Shown here: positions 50,248 through 62,900 of the stretch, piece by piece
How positions within the stretch are numbered: position 1 is the stretch's first letter
Layout: every line of letters starts with the position of its first letter
Assembly: GCA_907163375.1 (NCBI GenBank)
Contig: CAJQUW010005535.1
Coordinates: 1-64,000 of the forward strand
DNA: 64,000 nucleotides
Origin: Prostheceraeus crozeri
Taxonomy: Eukaryota; Platyhelminthes; Polycladida; Euryleptidae
Direction: 5' to 3'
Program-made: the position numbers and the translations under genes
The notes under the pieces: generated by a model
Told to the model about the DNA's origin: nothing
Databases searched by the model: none
Seen by the model: only the letters and a program-made list of their open reading frames with translations

Positions 50248-53200
50248 TCCAAATACCGAGATCTCGAATTTGCTATTACGAGTATGGGCATATATCAGAT
50301 TGTTTCAATTACTCAGAAAATGTAATTAATTACAGACAACTACCATTTACTGTGCAGTAGTCTATACGCCTAGATTTGCAATTACGCAGTCCTATTTGTA
50401 ATTGAAATTGAATGAACAACACAAATCTGGACTGCATTTGCATTCATCAATACAGGGCAGCGATATGTGTGTTGACTTCTTCGTCAGCTGAAACAAAGTC
50501 AGAAAGATCTTTCAAGTATTATTTTGCATTCTGCCATGGTTGATGCATTTCACCAATTTACTGCAGAATTGACGTTGACGTGCTATTTTGACACAAGATT
50601 GATAATTCGAGAAGGATTTGTTCTCCATCCTCGATGCAGTTGGTCGTTTTTGAAAGCGGACGAGGCAGTTGCGAAACTGGCAATGTTCGAAGAGCAGCGA
50701 AAAGCATCGAGTAATCGGGATGATCATTAAACCCACCACGAGCTCGTGCACAACTAGAGATGTTCTCAACATGATCTTGAGCTCAACGTCGATAAGATAG
50801 GTGAGGGATTAGATTCGTTGAAACCTGATCGCAAGAAAGGCATTTTATTGACTGAAGGCTAATCAGCCAACCAGTTTTCTACGTATTTACGAAAGTCACT
50901 CTTCCTTCAGTTACTCCGGTAGTTATTGAAAGTATCCATGATAATGGCATGCCAGACTTAGGATCACCTTTCTCCACCGGGCATTGTCACGATCTGATTT
51001 GATATGAAGCGCATTCATTTGATCAACTATACAGACTTAAAATCGGCATTTGCATTTCGATCAATATTTTTCAATGAATTTTGAGTCTGATAGTAGCAGA
51101 ATGCTATTCGTTGAGAAAGTAATAGATATATGTGCCTGATCAAGCTTACACGAAATATCAATTCCTCCCCATCAACATGACAACAAACTGAAACAGGCTA
51201 CTCAATATTTGCAAACCACTTCATTCTCACTCTTGTTAAACACTTCGGTGAAAACCTTATCGACATCAACAAAGGGACAAGAGAAACAATAGTTTGAACA
51301 TCCACAACCGATTAGTCATTACAAACTTTTCAACAACAGTCCCTTTCACGTACAGAGATTCATTATTCATCAGGTGTTCAATATTCACTGTTCAAAGAAA
51401 TTGTCTGAATAGGTAAATAGTAATTTGAATCAGATCAATCAAATTATTTGCTCACTAATATTCATATACCTGACACTACATTGACATAGTGCACAATAAA
51501 TGTGACTTATACAAGTAGCCTACCAACAATGTGTTTCTATAACAATATATTTTTTATTTCGTTCAAAGGAATCATTGAGATCGGCTACGAAATATAACTC
51601 AATATTTTCTGAAATTGGATGAATTGTAGCAGCTAAAATATATATTAATTGAATTGGTCGAGTTTGGTGTCATAAAAATCTCAATTTTGAAAACATTGAG
51701 AATAAACAGACCGTTTCATAAATCGTTGCACAGCACAAAAAATTCTTATATCTCTTGTATATTCTCATCAAATTTAATCGCAGGCTGACAATCTATCAAT
51801 AAACTTATTTACTTGGTCAGCTGAAACGCTTGGTTCAGGAAACATAGTGGTGTGGCTTGCCTAATTGAATGAAGTAATTAGTGATTGTCTGCTTAGTCTG
51901 CTTATTTCAAACCCAACCAAACTCGAAAGCACCAGTGTTAATGCAACAGAAGTTGTTAAGTTGTGTGCAGTTGACCGTTGTTGAACATTGCTAACGCGAA
52001 AGTGGCGTAAAATTAGGTAAAAGTGTAATTTGAATGAAATTGCACAAATTGATGTCCGAATTCGAAAAACAATATATCATCTGAAAGCTTGACACGAGCC
52101 TGATTCAATGGTGATAATATCAAATTTCTGTATTGCATAGTTTTGTCTGTAGGTGTCGGTGAACGAATTGACCAAACATTCATACTTTTAAGTCTGCTGA
52201 CCACAGTTGACGAGACATAAGCTAAATGCCTTGACAAATTAAAGTGCTTGACATAACCTTTCACATGGTACAAAGGTTATTGAAATTGAACATCTTCATC
52301 AATGAGAAAATCTTGTGAGATTTTATTAGCAACATCTTTTGATAAAACTTATTATTAGTATTGTATCTTTTTGCACATACAGCCAATCCTAAAAACCGTG
52401 TATCATGATGAAGCTGACTGATAGTTCATGCTGTCTGCCAACTTTCATAAAAAAATTGTGTCGTCTTCATGTTGAAATCCTGCATCAAAGAAAACGCTCA
52501 ATTTTTTTCGTAAGGCCTACTGACCGAACATGAAAACGAAATATATGTCAAAGCAATCTATGGAACATAAGGTTTCATATGATATGCCGTTTATCAAAAT
52601 TGATCCGGAACTTCAAAACGAAAATTTCATTTGAAAATGGCTTAACTTTTTTGTGCAATTACTTTTGAAGCGGTTTGTATTTGTCTTATCATGATCAGAT
52701 AACTGTGTGACTTTCAAACTCAAGTTTAGTTAATTTGCAATTACATCATCACTTCCTTAGAGTTTGCATGTCGCACCATTTTTCTAACACTGCAGTCCGA
52801 GACAGTTAACTGTCTTTCCCTTACTATTCCTGCTTCCATACCGAGCAGAAGGCTGACGTCATCAACTAATAAAGATAAGAACTTCCATCTGCTTGCTCCA
52901 ACGAGTGAGGCCAGCACAAGTCTGGTCTCCACTGTATGTGAAACGCACGCACGAAACTTACCCCCGCACGACGCATACAGACTTTCCTGACTTGAATTGG
53001 CAACACAGCAATTCTTCGCTACCGTCTATCCGCTTGCTCGAGGGATGACGTCAGCCGACCACAGATTTAGAGAGAAACAGATGTAAAATATTAAATTTAA
53101 TTCTGTGGATGTACTGCTCTCCCTAATTGACTGTCCCGACGGCGTTGAAGCCCGCCGATCGATGTTTTCTATGATGACCACTTGCAATAGACAGGCAAGA

Positions 53201-53440
53201 AATGTGTCTCACAAATTGGACAATTTAATGATAATGCTCATGTGTGTGACATGCACGTGTGCTAGGTCCATTTTGAGATAAATTGATGTCGACATCATTC
53301 AACAACGTTCTGTCGGGCTGCTTAACAAGAATTTTTATTTAATGAAATGATAAGTCGTCACTTGTGCTCACTTCATATCGCAAAAAGTTCATAAACTGAC
53401 CTGTCACTTTTTCATGATGATTCCAAAGCAATAGTGACTT
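50248..53440. other. Intergenic
   Basis: No gene, RNA or repeat boundary recognised over 3.2 kb. Small open frames (for example 50524-50730 and 52741-52932) lack domains. Confidence 0.3.
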
Positions 53441-54860
53441 CATGCCAATCCCCGGAATCCTGAAATCCCGGGAGTGGAGGTTCAAAATCCCGGCATTCAG
53501 AAATCAACAATATAGCTGTATTTTGTCTGAAGAAAGACAGATTGGCGTAGGTGAAGTTACTAGAAATCCACACACGATGGTTATAGGCTCTTCACATTTC
53601 AATATAATCGTCAACGTTACGTTTTCAATAATCCTTTTCATTTCCAAAAGCAAACAATATATTAGATGACCAATTTGAAGATGAGCATTGCTGGCGAAGT
53701 AGGTCTACACAATACCGGGATAAGGAATCGAACTAATCCTCGGGATTGAGATCTTTAAGAGGTAAATTGCTCACCAGACTGCAATACATATTCACATTAT
53801 TATTCTGTTTAACTCAATCCCGGGATTAATTTGTTATGGAAGAATAATTCTATTTGACCATAGTTGTTATTCACAGCATTAGTTTAGCTTATACAGTAAA
53901 AAGACATGTACAAGGTTCTTCAATCGCGCAATCCCGAGTTGGGGATTTTGGAATATCTCAATGTGCTAGTGCAATGCATTGATAGTCCTGAATCATGTTT
54001 ATCTTGATTGCCATTTTATTTTTGGCTACAAATGGTATACTTGTATTTTGTCAATATCGATCCTGGGTCAGAGCTTGTGATACCGAATCCCGGGATCAAG
54101 AAAAGCCGGGAGTTTTAGGCAGGCTATAATCCCGGGTCTTCACCCTATACCAATCCCAAATCTCTGGAAACTGTAGATTGAAAGTGTCTAATCAGGAATT
54201 CGTAACTGTTTTCTGTAACTCTATTAGTAGCTATATAATTAACTTTGTAAATTGTTATCTATTAGTGCTTAAAGCGGAATAAATTTTAAGTCGATTGCGA
54301 TATTGTAAGTAAACCGACTTGCGGCAATTCCAACTTATGGCTATTCTCACATCTCGGTATCCCATATTGTTAACGTACACATCAGATTTGTCATATCACA
54401 TTTACTGCTCAACTTAATCCCGGAATCATGTGATCGAGATTTTCCGAGACTGTGGAATCTCTACCCTGTACATATGATTAGATATACATAAAGTACGTAA
54501 ATATATAGTCACACATACAAGTATGCTGACACAACTGTAATATATGGGCTGCAATATTATGGAATTAGTAATTCAAAGAAAGACATCGAAAAGTATTCCA
54601 AAGTCTTTTCGGTTTCCTTTAACGAAGCAGTAAATCATCTGTAAGCTACTACCAAGATAAGAACAAATTAATCAATCAATGATGGGATTTCGGGGTTTGC
54701 ACAAACCCAAGGAATCCCGGGATTGCAGTCCTTGCCAGGATCCCATGCTATTTACATGCATCTGTGCTTTATAAGAGGATGTCTACGATTCTACTCAATC
54801 CCGGAATCAAGATTTTCTCATTTTCTTGCTCGTCATTTGTCTGTAGACAACAATCCCACA
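53441..54860. repeat. Cluster of AATCCCGGGATT-like palindromes
   Basis: At least a dozen occurrences of AATCCCGG(GATT) or close variants lie between 53444 and 54855, for example near 53460, 53487, 53736, 53816, 53930, 54084, 54129, 54417, 54713 and 54797. Spacing is irregular, from about 25 to 270 bases. The rest of the interval is AT-rich and non-coding. Confidence 0.6.
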
Positions 54861-55411
54861 AAGTTCATGATCACATCTGTACCTTGTATTCTAGCTGAGT
54901 ATCCAAGAGGTACCAATCATTCATCCCAGAGTTCAAGTAAGACTTTTCAGTCGTGTTGTAGTGTCACTCAGTGAAAGATCAAGTCTATTCTAAACCCAAT
55001 GTGACTAACTTTGGCGAAATTTTATGATTTTGGAAAACTTGAAAAATCTGGAGGGAGGAAAGAAGAGAAGTACCGCATTATGCAATTTATTTGTTTCATG
55101 GTTTTATCCTATTTCAAAGACGTCATTAAAAAAAACAGGGGATCGGTCTTTTAAGGTCATCAAACAGTTTCATCGCTGACAATTTCACGAGCTGCGAAAG
55201 TCTCATCGGCGTGGGCACGACACACATAATTAGAGTTGATCACCGTCTATAACAAAGAAGTCATGCAATTGAAATGCCAATCACTTACCGATATTCTGTT
55301 AACTTTGAACATGAATTTTGACACTCTGAAAATTAAAAATTAAAATTTATGAACTTAAGAAGTCCTTACTCTCATCAGATTCATTTTATCACTGCGATTT
55401 ATTTGCAGTGT
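54861..55411. other. Intergenic
   Basis: Nothing recognised. Confidence 0.3.
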
Positions 55412-56665
55412 ACACTGTAAAAAAAGTTCTGTAATTTGACAGACTCGGCTATGCAGTTTTACCGTACAACTTTTGGGTAACGTAAAATTACGTGCTATTC
55501 TATGTAAAACAACATTGTGAAAAGATGTCTGTAATTTAACATAGCTGAGCCTGTAAAATAACGAGCACTACTAATGTTCACGTAAAATTACTTAAATTTT
55601 ACTGTAAAGTCACATTGTGGTCTGGAACTTGCTTTTGACATAATCGTGCGTGACATCAAATATTTTTCATAGCTAATGCAGTGCTGTAGGTTAGACAACG
55701 TCATTTCTATTGCCTTGTATAAAATAGAATTTTATTATACTGAGGGCCTGCCCTGTGATGGGTCTTTGAATTTTGTAGTAACATAAAAACACCTCAGTGT
55801 AAAATGATTTGGCGTCACGCTGGCGTTGCTGATTGGCTGGTAACGGCGTTGATCGCGTTATGATGACGAACTTGTGCCAAATATACGCGATATAAAATTG
55901 ATAACTGTTTGATAGCATTTTGACATTCGTTTTATGTGTGAAGATGAAGCTATGATGAAGTTAAAGCTGCTCTTCTCCTGGTAGAAGCCACAATGTCCCG
56001 CAAGGAAATAGCAGCGTTTCTAAGGCGTCCGTCGCGGCGTCTCCGCCGCACTTCTACGCCACCTATGTTCGCATGAACAGCTGCGCATGAAGACCAAGAG
56101 AACAAAAGTTCATTTTTTCAACATGCATGCATAAATGCAACGCATGGAGTCAAACACAAAAGGTGTAGCACTCTCATCCTCTATGGATGAGAAGCAGATT
56201 GATGCAGGATAGAAATCAACATTTTTCCAACACAAGCGTATTTCTGATTATGTAATTTGAATAATTGTAACACCGATCAAGGTAATTTTTCATTTATTTG
56301 TATGTATTTTTTATTTATTGTATGTATTATAATTTTTATATATGTTACTTATCTTTACATTGTATAAGTAAGTATACATATTGATTAAATTATCATTGAT
56401 TAAATGAATACTCTTCTTATCTTTTCAAAGTAATTGAAATGGTCAGTCAATAGAAGCTTCCTCAACTGAAATTGTGAAGAAATTCATCTGGAAGGGATAA
56501 GAAATAAGATTCATTAATAGATAGAAAATTTGGAATTTAATTGCGATCACGTGATGCATACACCTGCAAAAGAAATATTTAGTTCAACCTACTCCGTCTC
56601 TTAATTATTCATTTTTGATAGGGTGGCACAGTGCACGAAGCACAGACATATTTCTTCTTCCCTTA

Positions 56666-56708
56666 TCTCACTCACTCACTCACTCACTCACTCACTCTCT
56701 CTCTCTCT
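56666..56708 (+). repeat. (TCAC)n(TC)n microsatellite
   Basis: About seven CTCA units followed by about eight CT units. Confidence 0.95.
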
Positions 56709-57261
56709 TAATTCTTTATTTATTTTCTTGCATCTTCTTTATCCATTCAGAAACTGATCTTAAATGTTGTCGTAGCTGGAACATATGGGAAGTCACAATC
56801 CTGTTCAGATGCCTGTTGGTCTTAAAATTACGTAAGACTCGTCTGCGCACACCAATTCACTATATGAAATAGTTTCCCCGTCACTCGCCGTTGAATCGAC
56901 CTTCATTTCATGAGTCACATGACAAAGAGGATGCGAGCCGGACTGCATCGTGATATGTGGCTGTACGCATATCAGTCAGCAAACTCACCGGCATCAATAT
57001 ACATTGTGATATCTGCAGTCTCAAACTTGCGAATTTATAAAACTTTTAACGCCGCTTCAAGTCAGTAATTTGTGTTTTGGACATTCAGAGGAATTCTGTC
57101 ATAATTCGATTATCTCTACATTTTGAAATTAATTTCTGGTATACTCTGCAGGACAGGTCTTGATTCGCATTTAATTACAGTACGTACTACACTGTCTCTA
57201 TATTTTCGCTGAAAACCATCAAATTCATGTGATATTGATTATTCCTGTAAAGTCAAAGAGA

Positions 57262-59046
57262 ATGCAAAATTTGATCAAAGATTTGGACCCACAACAGGTG
57301 AGATATTTATTTTGATGATTACAACATTAGTTATTGCATGAGCTGATTATTGCTAAATAAAGTTTCATTAGGGTGAATATGCCTTGGTTTGACATGTAGG
57401 TATGTTGTGGGTAGAACCAAGTAAACTGATGTTCCGTTCAAGGTTAGAATATTTTTCTTTTTCTAATATATTTCGAGATCATCGTCAGACCGGTGAATTG
57501 CAGTTAAGGTAAACGATAAATTCAAACATGCAAACTGATAAGTAACATAGAAGAGAGCTTGAACCAAACACTTTGGCATGGTTATTCACTGACTTCCTTT
57601 TCATTTAAATTTGTTAAGTTTGATAGCTGTCCTGTCAGACTGGAGTTTATGGTCTAACTACCGGTAAATTGTAATCCTATACAATCTTTCAATTTTTATA
57701 ATGTTATTCATCTCATTACTTGAGTCATCCTTAGCATCCATATGCTACTATAGCTTGTATGTTCATGAATTTATTGTCTTCCTAAAATATGATTCACTTG
57801 TTTGAAGATTATCTATGAGTAGGCTACATATATAAAAATATATTGCAAAAAGGAAAATATTCTTATTTTGAACAGAACATTAGTTTACTCGGTTCTTGCC
57901 ATACCCAAGAAGTTAAATTCCAAACAGGTAACAAATTGCCTGTTGTGATAAATTCCAAAGATAATGCAGAAATGCAAATGATACATGAGGTGTTTTTGAT
58001 TTTTGATTTATTAGGATTTTTTGAAAATATATTGGATGCTGAATTAATAACAATCTATGGCAATTTATTATGATCATATGGAAATGCTAATGATACATTG
58101 TTGAGATGCTATTTATTTTAATTCATTTGCGATTTGAAATATACCGGACACTGAAGTAATCTTGAATGAAATTTGTGTTCGATTCTGCTTCGTGTCAATT
58201 GCGGCAGGCCCATGTATAGCCTAGATGAGGAAAAGTCATTATTATATTTAATTAAAAGCAATAACTAACTATGCAATAAATTATCTTCAAATGATGCATT
58301 TACTTCTTTATTTATGCATTCAAGTGCAAAACTGAGCTTGTATTTGTATAACTATTTAGCCTACCAAGCATAATTCCAACGTTTGAAATATTCAAGATAA
58401 ATATACATCACATAAATTATTCAAAGTAAGCTTATACAACGTTGCCATAGATATGTACTCCTGTCCAACTATCAAAATTGTATCTGAAATGTAAGAGCTA
58501 AGGTCTTAAGCAGATTAAAATGAAAAGTTTCACATGTTTATTTGACGTCACGTGACTAAACGGTTCAATATTTAGGTCTCGAAACTGAACTGCTAATCAT
58601 AGGCCAACCGGTTTGTGCCATAGATAATCATGTATCCGCGTCAGTTTTAGCTTTACGCAGAGTTTTACGACAGCCTACTTCTTAAATTGTCGTCACGACA
58701 AATAGTTAAATTTGACTCAAGTTATGAAACAGAGTGACATGCTGGTTTTTTTACCGTTTTCATCACCTTAAAGAATCAGCGGACTTTCCATGTTATTGTT
58801 GGTTTGAAATGAATGTCTTTTTTGCTAAACATAGTGATTGTTTGCGACTAAATTTTGCTAACTATTAAATAATGCGTCGATAGATAACATGACATCCTTA
58901 CATTCTGCAATGAATACAATAATGCATTTTTTATCTTTCAGGGTAATCTTCTTCCTCAACCTGGTGGTGAAAATCCCATTCAAGAAAGGACAATGTGTGA
59001 ATTCAAAATTAAACTCACTCATGAGTTCATGAAGAGAAATGTGTGA
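57262..59046 (+). other. Candidate two-exon small ORF
   Basis: ATG at 57262 opens 12 codons ending at a good donor (CAG|GTGAGA, 57297). A strong acceptor (TTATCTTTCAG, ending 58941) opens 34 codons in the same phase (NLLPQPGGENPIQERTMCEF...) to a stop at 59044-59046. The signals are consistent, but the joined product is only 46 residues with no family match, so coding status is doubtful. Confidence 0.2.
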
Positions 59047-59655
59047 GAAAATATTTCATGTCAATAAAGATGTTGTATGACGTGATTTTTTCATTGAAAT
59101 TGGACATAGTTGTATTGTAATCTGATTTACTATTGATTCTTGTACGCAATAAAGTCGCAAAAATCTTGTAAGACCTGTAACAAAATGCAAATAGATAAAG
59201 TAGATCTACTGACAAAATAACGTAAAATTTCAGAAAAAGTCGTCAAAACACATAATTTCGCATGTTAAAGAAATGGATATAGGTCGTAGTAAAACGAGAT
59301 GAACAAGTAATTTTACGGACAAGTGCAGTAGTTATTGCACTTATTTTTGTATGTAAAAGAAGATATTAGTCTCTGTAAAAACACCGAGAGTAGTACGTTA
59401 ATCTACAGTACTTGTCGTTAACTAACGGTCTCTAGCATAGTACTATCACGCGTTTTAGTCAGTTAATTTACAGAGCATCCGTCAACAAACTGACTATAAC
59501 ACGTGTTATTACGTGCTATACTGCGTAAAACTTGAAAACGGATCCGGGTCCGTCCAGTAAAATACATGTGTCGGGTTAGTTTTGAGTACCTTTATTTTTC
59601 ACTCGATTTCAATGAGAAATGAGTTTGATTTGATGATAAAGCTGTTGATCAAAAC

Positions 59656-59955
59656 TGTTGTAGTTCTATGCGCTGTCATGGCTCATGGATCTCAATCATT
59701 TCTGTCGCAAAATACTGAATCTATTTTAAAATAGTGGGGACATAAAAGACAAATTTATCGTGCATTCCTATTATATCAATATAGTCAATGTAGAAGAATG
59801 ATGTATATTGCTTAGTTGTTTATCTGTACCACTGATAGCGGATTGCAGAATTGTTTGTATATTGGTCTATTTGATTTGTCGATATAGACACTATCGTTCT
59901 CGCCACGCACGCTGGTTTTCCCTTGCCGACTCAGGGGCTATAAGATATTACTACA
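59656..59955 (+). mobile_element. Gypsy 5' LTR (left edge tentative)
   Basis: The interval starts TGTTGTAG and ends TACTACA, a short TG...CA inverted pair, directly followed by a primer-binding-site-like TGGTGGCAGCGG. The right edge is well placed; the left edge is the best TG candidate but unconfirmed because the 3' LTR is outside the window. Confidence 0.45.
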
Positions 59956-59970
59956 TGGTGGCAGCGGTAA
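59956..59970 (+). promoter_or_regulatory. Gypsy primer-binding site
   Basis: TGGTGGCAGCGGTAA immediately follows the CA that ends the putative LTR, as in many metazoan Gypsy elements. The primer tRNA is not assigned. Confidence 0.5.
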
Positions 59971-59990
59971 ACGTGGACGTGAACTGAACA

Positions 59991-62900
59991 ATGACCGAAG
60001 ATAAACCTGCGGGAACTTTCGGAAACCCATGTGGAATTCCATTGCCTGATCCATTGCCCCAATCTACTATTACACAAGCTGAAGTATGGCCAACATGGCG
60101 CAGACGGCTTGAAAGGTATAGAATTGCTTCTCAACTGAACCTAAAACCGGAAAATGAACAAATGAGCACACTATTGTACGCCATAGGCAATTCTGCTGAC
60201 GATTTTCTGTCTACTCTCAATGTCGATGAGACTGTTGCAACATTCGAGGACATGATAGATGCCTTCGACTCGTATTTTGAAGCGCGGAAAAACACAATAG
60301 TTCTTAGAGCAAAGTTCAATAAACGCAGCCAGAGAGATGGGAAAACAATTGATGATTTTATACAAGATTTATTCAAATTAGCTGCAGAGTGTAAATATGG
60401 TGCACTACGAGAAGAGTTGATACGCGACAGGATCGTTGTCGGGGTAAATGACGAGGGTTTGTTTGATCGGCTCCAAGGAAAAGCTCCTTTGACTCTCGAA
60501 TAAGCAGTTACCTTAAGCCGCCGACATGAATCGAGGAAACTAAATCGCGAAGTAGTTCGGGGTAATAAAGAATCTGTTGATTTTGTCAAACAAAGCAAGC
60601 AAACTGTAAACCAAAGTTTCGCAAACAGACGCCTTACCAACAGTTTACTATCCAACAGAGGTCCTACAACCAGTGGTAGCACTAGCTATACAAAATTATG
60701 CCGCTTTTGTGCTATGAAGTATCATGAACGAGAAAACTGTCCTGCTAAGAACGCTATTTGTCATCACTGCTCAAACCGGGGACATTTTGTAAAAGCCTGC
60801 AGATTGCGAATGAGATCACCAAATCTAGCTTCTAAAGTTAATGAGTTAAACATAGCTGAGGGAACGGAAAGGAACAATGAGTGGTATGACGAAAGTACAT
60901 TTTTGGGCGAAACAGTGGACTGCAATTCCAATAGCTTTTGGACCGCAAACGTTCAGGTTAATGGTCGAAAAACGGCATTCAAGTTAGACACAGGTGCGGC
61001 GGTCTCCATATTGAGTGATACAGTCCCTTGGCTCGACGTAGAATCATTGACACACATCGATAAATGTCTCCAAGGACCCGGTGGTACAGAATTGAGACCG
61101 ATCGGAGTTATAGAAGCGACCCTGACCATCGGAGGTAACAGCTGTTCCGAGGTTTTGTACGTTCTCAGAAATCAGAGATACTCTCTCCTGAGTAAGGTGA
61201 CCTGCGAAAAACTGAATCTAGTTACTCGGACTGCAGTTAATGAAGTTGTCGGAAGTTCTTTGAAAGATTTCAAAGTGAGATACCCTAATTTATTCAACGG
61301 ATTAGGAAAGCTGAATACAGAATATCATATCACATTGAGACCCGAATCTAAGCCAATACAAATATTCACTCCCAGAAGAATAGCCCACCCACTTTTGCCC
61401 GAAGTTAAGATGGAAATACAAAGAATGATGGAACTTGGAGTCATATCGCCGGTCACGGAGCCAACTGAATGGTGTTCTGGACTCGTATGCGTACCGAAAG
61501 CCAATAAGAAAGTAAGAATTTGTGTTGATTTGACGAATTTGAACATATCAGTAGAACGTGAAATTCACCCGATGGCTTCCGTGGATGCCAGCTTAGCAAA
61601 ACTGGGGATAAGTACTGTATTTAGCAAACTTGATGCCAACAGTGGATTCTGGCAAATACTTCTTGATGAGGAATCGAAGAATTTAACTACATTTTTGACA
61701 CCGTTCGGAAAGTATAGATGTAACCGCCTGCCATTCGGTATTTCGTCGGCGCCAGAAATCTTTCAGCGTACCATGTCAGGGATCTTAGAAGGTCTCGAGG
61801 GAGTTATTTGTCACATGGACGATATCTTGGTCCACGGTGCCAATCGCAACGAACACGATTCGCGACTACATCAAGTTTTAAGTAGATTGCAAGAATCCGG
61901 TCTAACGCTGAAGTGTGACAAATGTGAATTTTCCAAAAATTCCATAAAGTTTTTAGGAAATATCATCGACGAGCAAGGAATTAGTATTGACCCACAAAAG
62001 ACTGATGCCATTCGAAATTTTCCCCCGCCCAGAAATATGAAGGAACTTCAGAGATTCATGGGAATGGTAAACCATCTTGGAAAATTTATCCCTCGACTGT
62101 CTCAGATCAATGAACCACTGCGCCAGCTATTGAAAGACGATAATGAATGGACATGGAGCTTCGGCCAAGAGCGAGCATTCGAACAGATAAAAAGAATGTT
62201 GACTTCGTCGGAAACATTGGCCTCTTATGACCCACGTAGAGAAACTATTATCTCAGCGGACGCCTCATCAACTGGAATCGGAGCCGTTCTTCTACAGTTA
62301 CACGATGGAGCAAGACGACCGGTATGTTTTGCCTCGAGATCCTTAACAGACACAGAACAGAGGTATGCAGTTATTGAAAAAGAAGCCCTGGCGTCCTGTT
62401 GGGCATGTGAAAGATTTAGTGAATACGTCCTTGGTTTGAACTTCCATCTGGAAACCGATCACAAACCGCTCGTTCCTTTACTCAGTACTACAGATTTATC
62501 GAAAATTCCCGCTAGAATACAGAGATTCCGACTTAGGATGATGAGGTATTCGCCCAATGTCAGATATGTACCAGGAAGCTTTCAATACACTGCTGATGCG
62601 TTATCACGAGTGTCACAAGAAAACCCGACAGTGTCAGAAATTGAATTTATCTCGGAAATTCAGCACTTTGCAAGGCACACAGTTTCGAAACTTCCGGCAT
62701 CACCTCAGAAACTATCCGAAATTATAACAGCACAGCACAACGACGAGGACATCCAGGAAATCAAGACATACGTTACAGGCGGTTGGCCGAAGTACAGACC
62801 AGCAGAACCCCACTTGAATCAGCTCTGGGATGATCGATCACATTTTACAATTATCGACAATATTCTTCTCTACAATGAACGTATTGTTATTCCAAAATGT

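Larger units (their letters stand above)
55412..59545. mobile_element. Possible large DNA transposon bounded by GTAAAATTAC-rich ends
   Basis: The left 200 bases (from TACACTGTAAAAAAAG) and the right 340 bases (59205-59545) are both dense in ACGTAAAATTAC/GTAATTTTACG and TACGTGCTAT motifs; 'ttacgtgctat.ct..gtaaaac' occurs at both ends. The interior is ordinary AT-rich DNA with small open frames. No transposase is recognised and the exact termini are not fixed, so this is only a candidate. Confidence 0.35.
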
